Part shown: positions 63,276-64,000 of the stretch, one piece after another
How the letters are laid out: each line of letters begins with the position of its first letter
Numbering within the stretch: position 1 is the stretch's first letter
NCBI GenBank assembly: GCA_026710795.1
Contig: JAPOQK010000003.1
Span: forward strand, 1-64,000
DNA from: Candidatus Poribacteria bacterium
GTDB lineage: Bacteria > Poribacteria > WGA-4E > WGA-3G
Direction of reading: 5' to 3'
DNA: 64,000 bases
The notes under the pieces: model-generated
Told to the model about the DNA's origin: nothing
Seen by the model: only the letters and a program-made list of their open reading frames with translations
The model's database searches: none
Translations under genes and position numbers: made by a program

Positions 63276-64000
63276 TTAGTGATCTTTTGGATCCAGATGA
63301 ACTCTTGTCATCCCCACGAAGTTCAAGAAATAGAAAACTGCATCGTTTTCCGGTACAATGAAATTGTCCTTTGTGCGAGATGCTAACTTCGCTTCAATTA
63401 ACGTTTTTACCGCTTTCTCTATCTCACTTTCCGAAGTGTCGCATCCTTTTGCTAATTCTTCAACCGAACGCTTTTCTTCTACCAATTGCCTTAGTATCGC
63501 GACCACAGTAGTATCCGTGAATATATTCGCAAGGTTCGCAATCGCTGTATCCGGTGCTTTTGAGAGGAATTCATCAATGCTGGTCGTCCAAATTGAACCT
63601 CGGCTTGATTTCTGTCCGGAAGCGGTATGGTAGGCACCTGCAGAGCACCATGTTATGGGGTCTTTAGCTCCATGATGGAGTTGGAACAATGTATTAATTA
63701 TTTTCCTTTTATGGGAGTCAACAGAAATATCCAAGTTAGTTCCGAGGGTATTAACTTGCTCTTGTAAATCTGTAATCTGCCGTTGTATATCTGCTAATTG
63801 TATGTTAACCTCGGATTCATTTCTTCCTTCGTCTGTCATGCTAATTTCTCCTTTCAATTGTCGTTGGGAATGATGTTCCGTTTCAATTGTAATGTCTAAT
63901 TCCTCTTGTACCATAAATCCGTACTTCTTCAACTGCTGCCGTGCGCGATGTAACCGACTTTTAGTCGTATTTTCTGGTATTCCTAAATATGCACTTATTT
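63276..64000 (-). CDS. 3' part of a frame joining ECF sigma region 4 to a winged-helix-like domain (partial at edge)
   Basis: The frame is open to the window edge. Its first ~25 codons (63933-64000 and on) read ISAYLGIPENTTKSRLHRAR, the region 4 helix-turn-helix of an ECF sigma factor, followed by about 30 residues of Glu/Gln-rich linker. At 63839 an internal ATG has AAAGGAG upstream, so a separate 187-residue protein could be made. That part has a coiled coil (DIQRQITDLQEQVNTLG) and a winged-helix-like end (VVAILRQLVEEKRSVEELAKGCDTSESEIEKAVKTLIEAKL). Fusion versus overlap cannot be settled here; the 5' end is outside. Confidence 0.7.
   Translation of the reverse strand, partial: ISAYLGIPENTTKSRLHRARQQLKKYGFMVQEELDITIETEHHSQRQLKGEISMTDEGRNESEVNIQLADIQRQITDLQEQVNTLGTNLDISVDSHKRKIINTLFQLHHGAKDPITWCSAGAYHTASGQKSSRGSIWTTSIDEFLSKAPDTAIANLANIFTDTTVVAILRQLVEEKRSVEELAKGCDTSESEIEKAVKTLIEAKLASRTKDNFIVPENDAVFYFLNFVGMTRVHLDPKDH

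Overview
The window (AT-rich, roughly 40% GC by eye) comes from an uncultured Gram-negative-type bacterium. Tandem lipoprotein serpins, a small bacterial microcompartment (BMC) locus, LamG proteins, a PhyH-family oxygenase, a sulfatase and paired 636-residue membrane proteins together recall 'Candidatus Poribacteria' or a related lineage. This is an inference from gene content, not a marker-gene placement. TGA is the ordinary stop in many genes here (for example serS and the cytochrome-barrel gene), so the standard bacterial code applies. No rRNA, CRISPR array, prophage or intact IS transposase was seen.

Layout. 0-5 kb: a dispersed repeat, then gltB. 5-11 kb (minus): a TonB-type energy module (ExbB with an extra N-terminal domain, plus two ExbD) downstream of a 1110-residue outer-membrane lipoprotein. 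11-16 kb (minus): Wzz-like protein, NTF2-like lipoprotein, small membrane protein and an Arg/Ser-rich secreted protein. 16-18 kb (minus): BMC shell protein, PduL and a flavoprotein. 18-25 kb (minus): TPR protein, metallophosphatase, HExxH peptidase and two serpins separated by 1 kb of inverted repeats, then msrP. 25-30 kb (plus): four exported proteins (Cys-rich, His-rich, FMN_bind-like, and a fused haem-EF-hand-beta-barrel protein), which I read as a metal or electron-transfer island. 30-33 kb (minus): GHL10 hydrolase and cell-wall amidase.

33.5-38 kb: tRNA-Val and tRNA-Asp under a near-perfect promoter, serS, then bioB and pyrK (minus). 38-46.5 kb: metallophosphoesterase, STAS protein, 636-residue membrane protein, NHL protein, glutamate dehydrogenase, pdxJ-HAD-rluB. 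46.5-47.7 kb (minus): a thioredoxin-TPR gene interrupted by one in-frame UGA exactly where the first active-site Cys should be (W-UGA-GWCK), followed by a bacterial-SECIS-like hairpin. This is a strong candidate selenoprotein and the most notable item. 48-53.5 kb: murJ (plus) converging on an AKR, luciferase-like oxidoreductase, NtrC-type regulator and GDPD operon (minus).

53.6-64 kb: a second, inverted copy of the dispersed repeat, sulfatase plus the second 636-residue membrane protein, two paralogous LamG proteins flanking a small beta-barrel protein and an FG-GAP lipoprotein, a PhyH dioxygenase, and at the right edge the 3' part of a frame that joins ECF sigma region 4 to a winged-helix-like domain.

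How it fits together: many products are exported (lipoproteins, barrels, LamG, FG-GAP, sulfatase, serpins), suggesting a life rich in contact with host or polymer surfaces. Central metabolism is represented by nitrogen assimilation (gltB, glutamate dehydrogenase) and cofactor synthesis (bioB, pdxJ).
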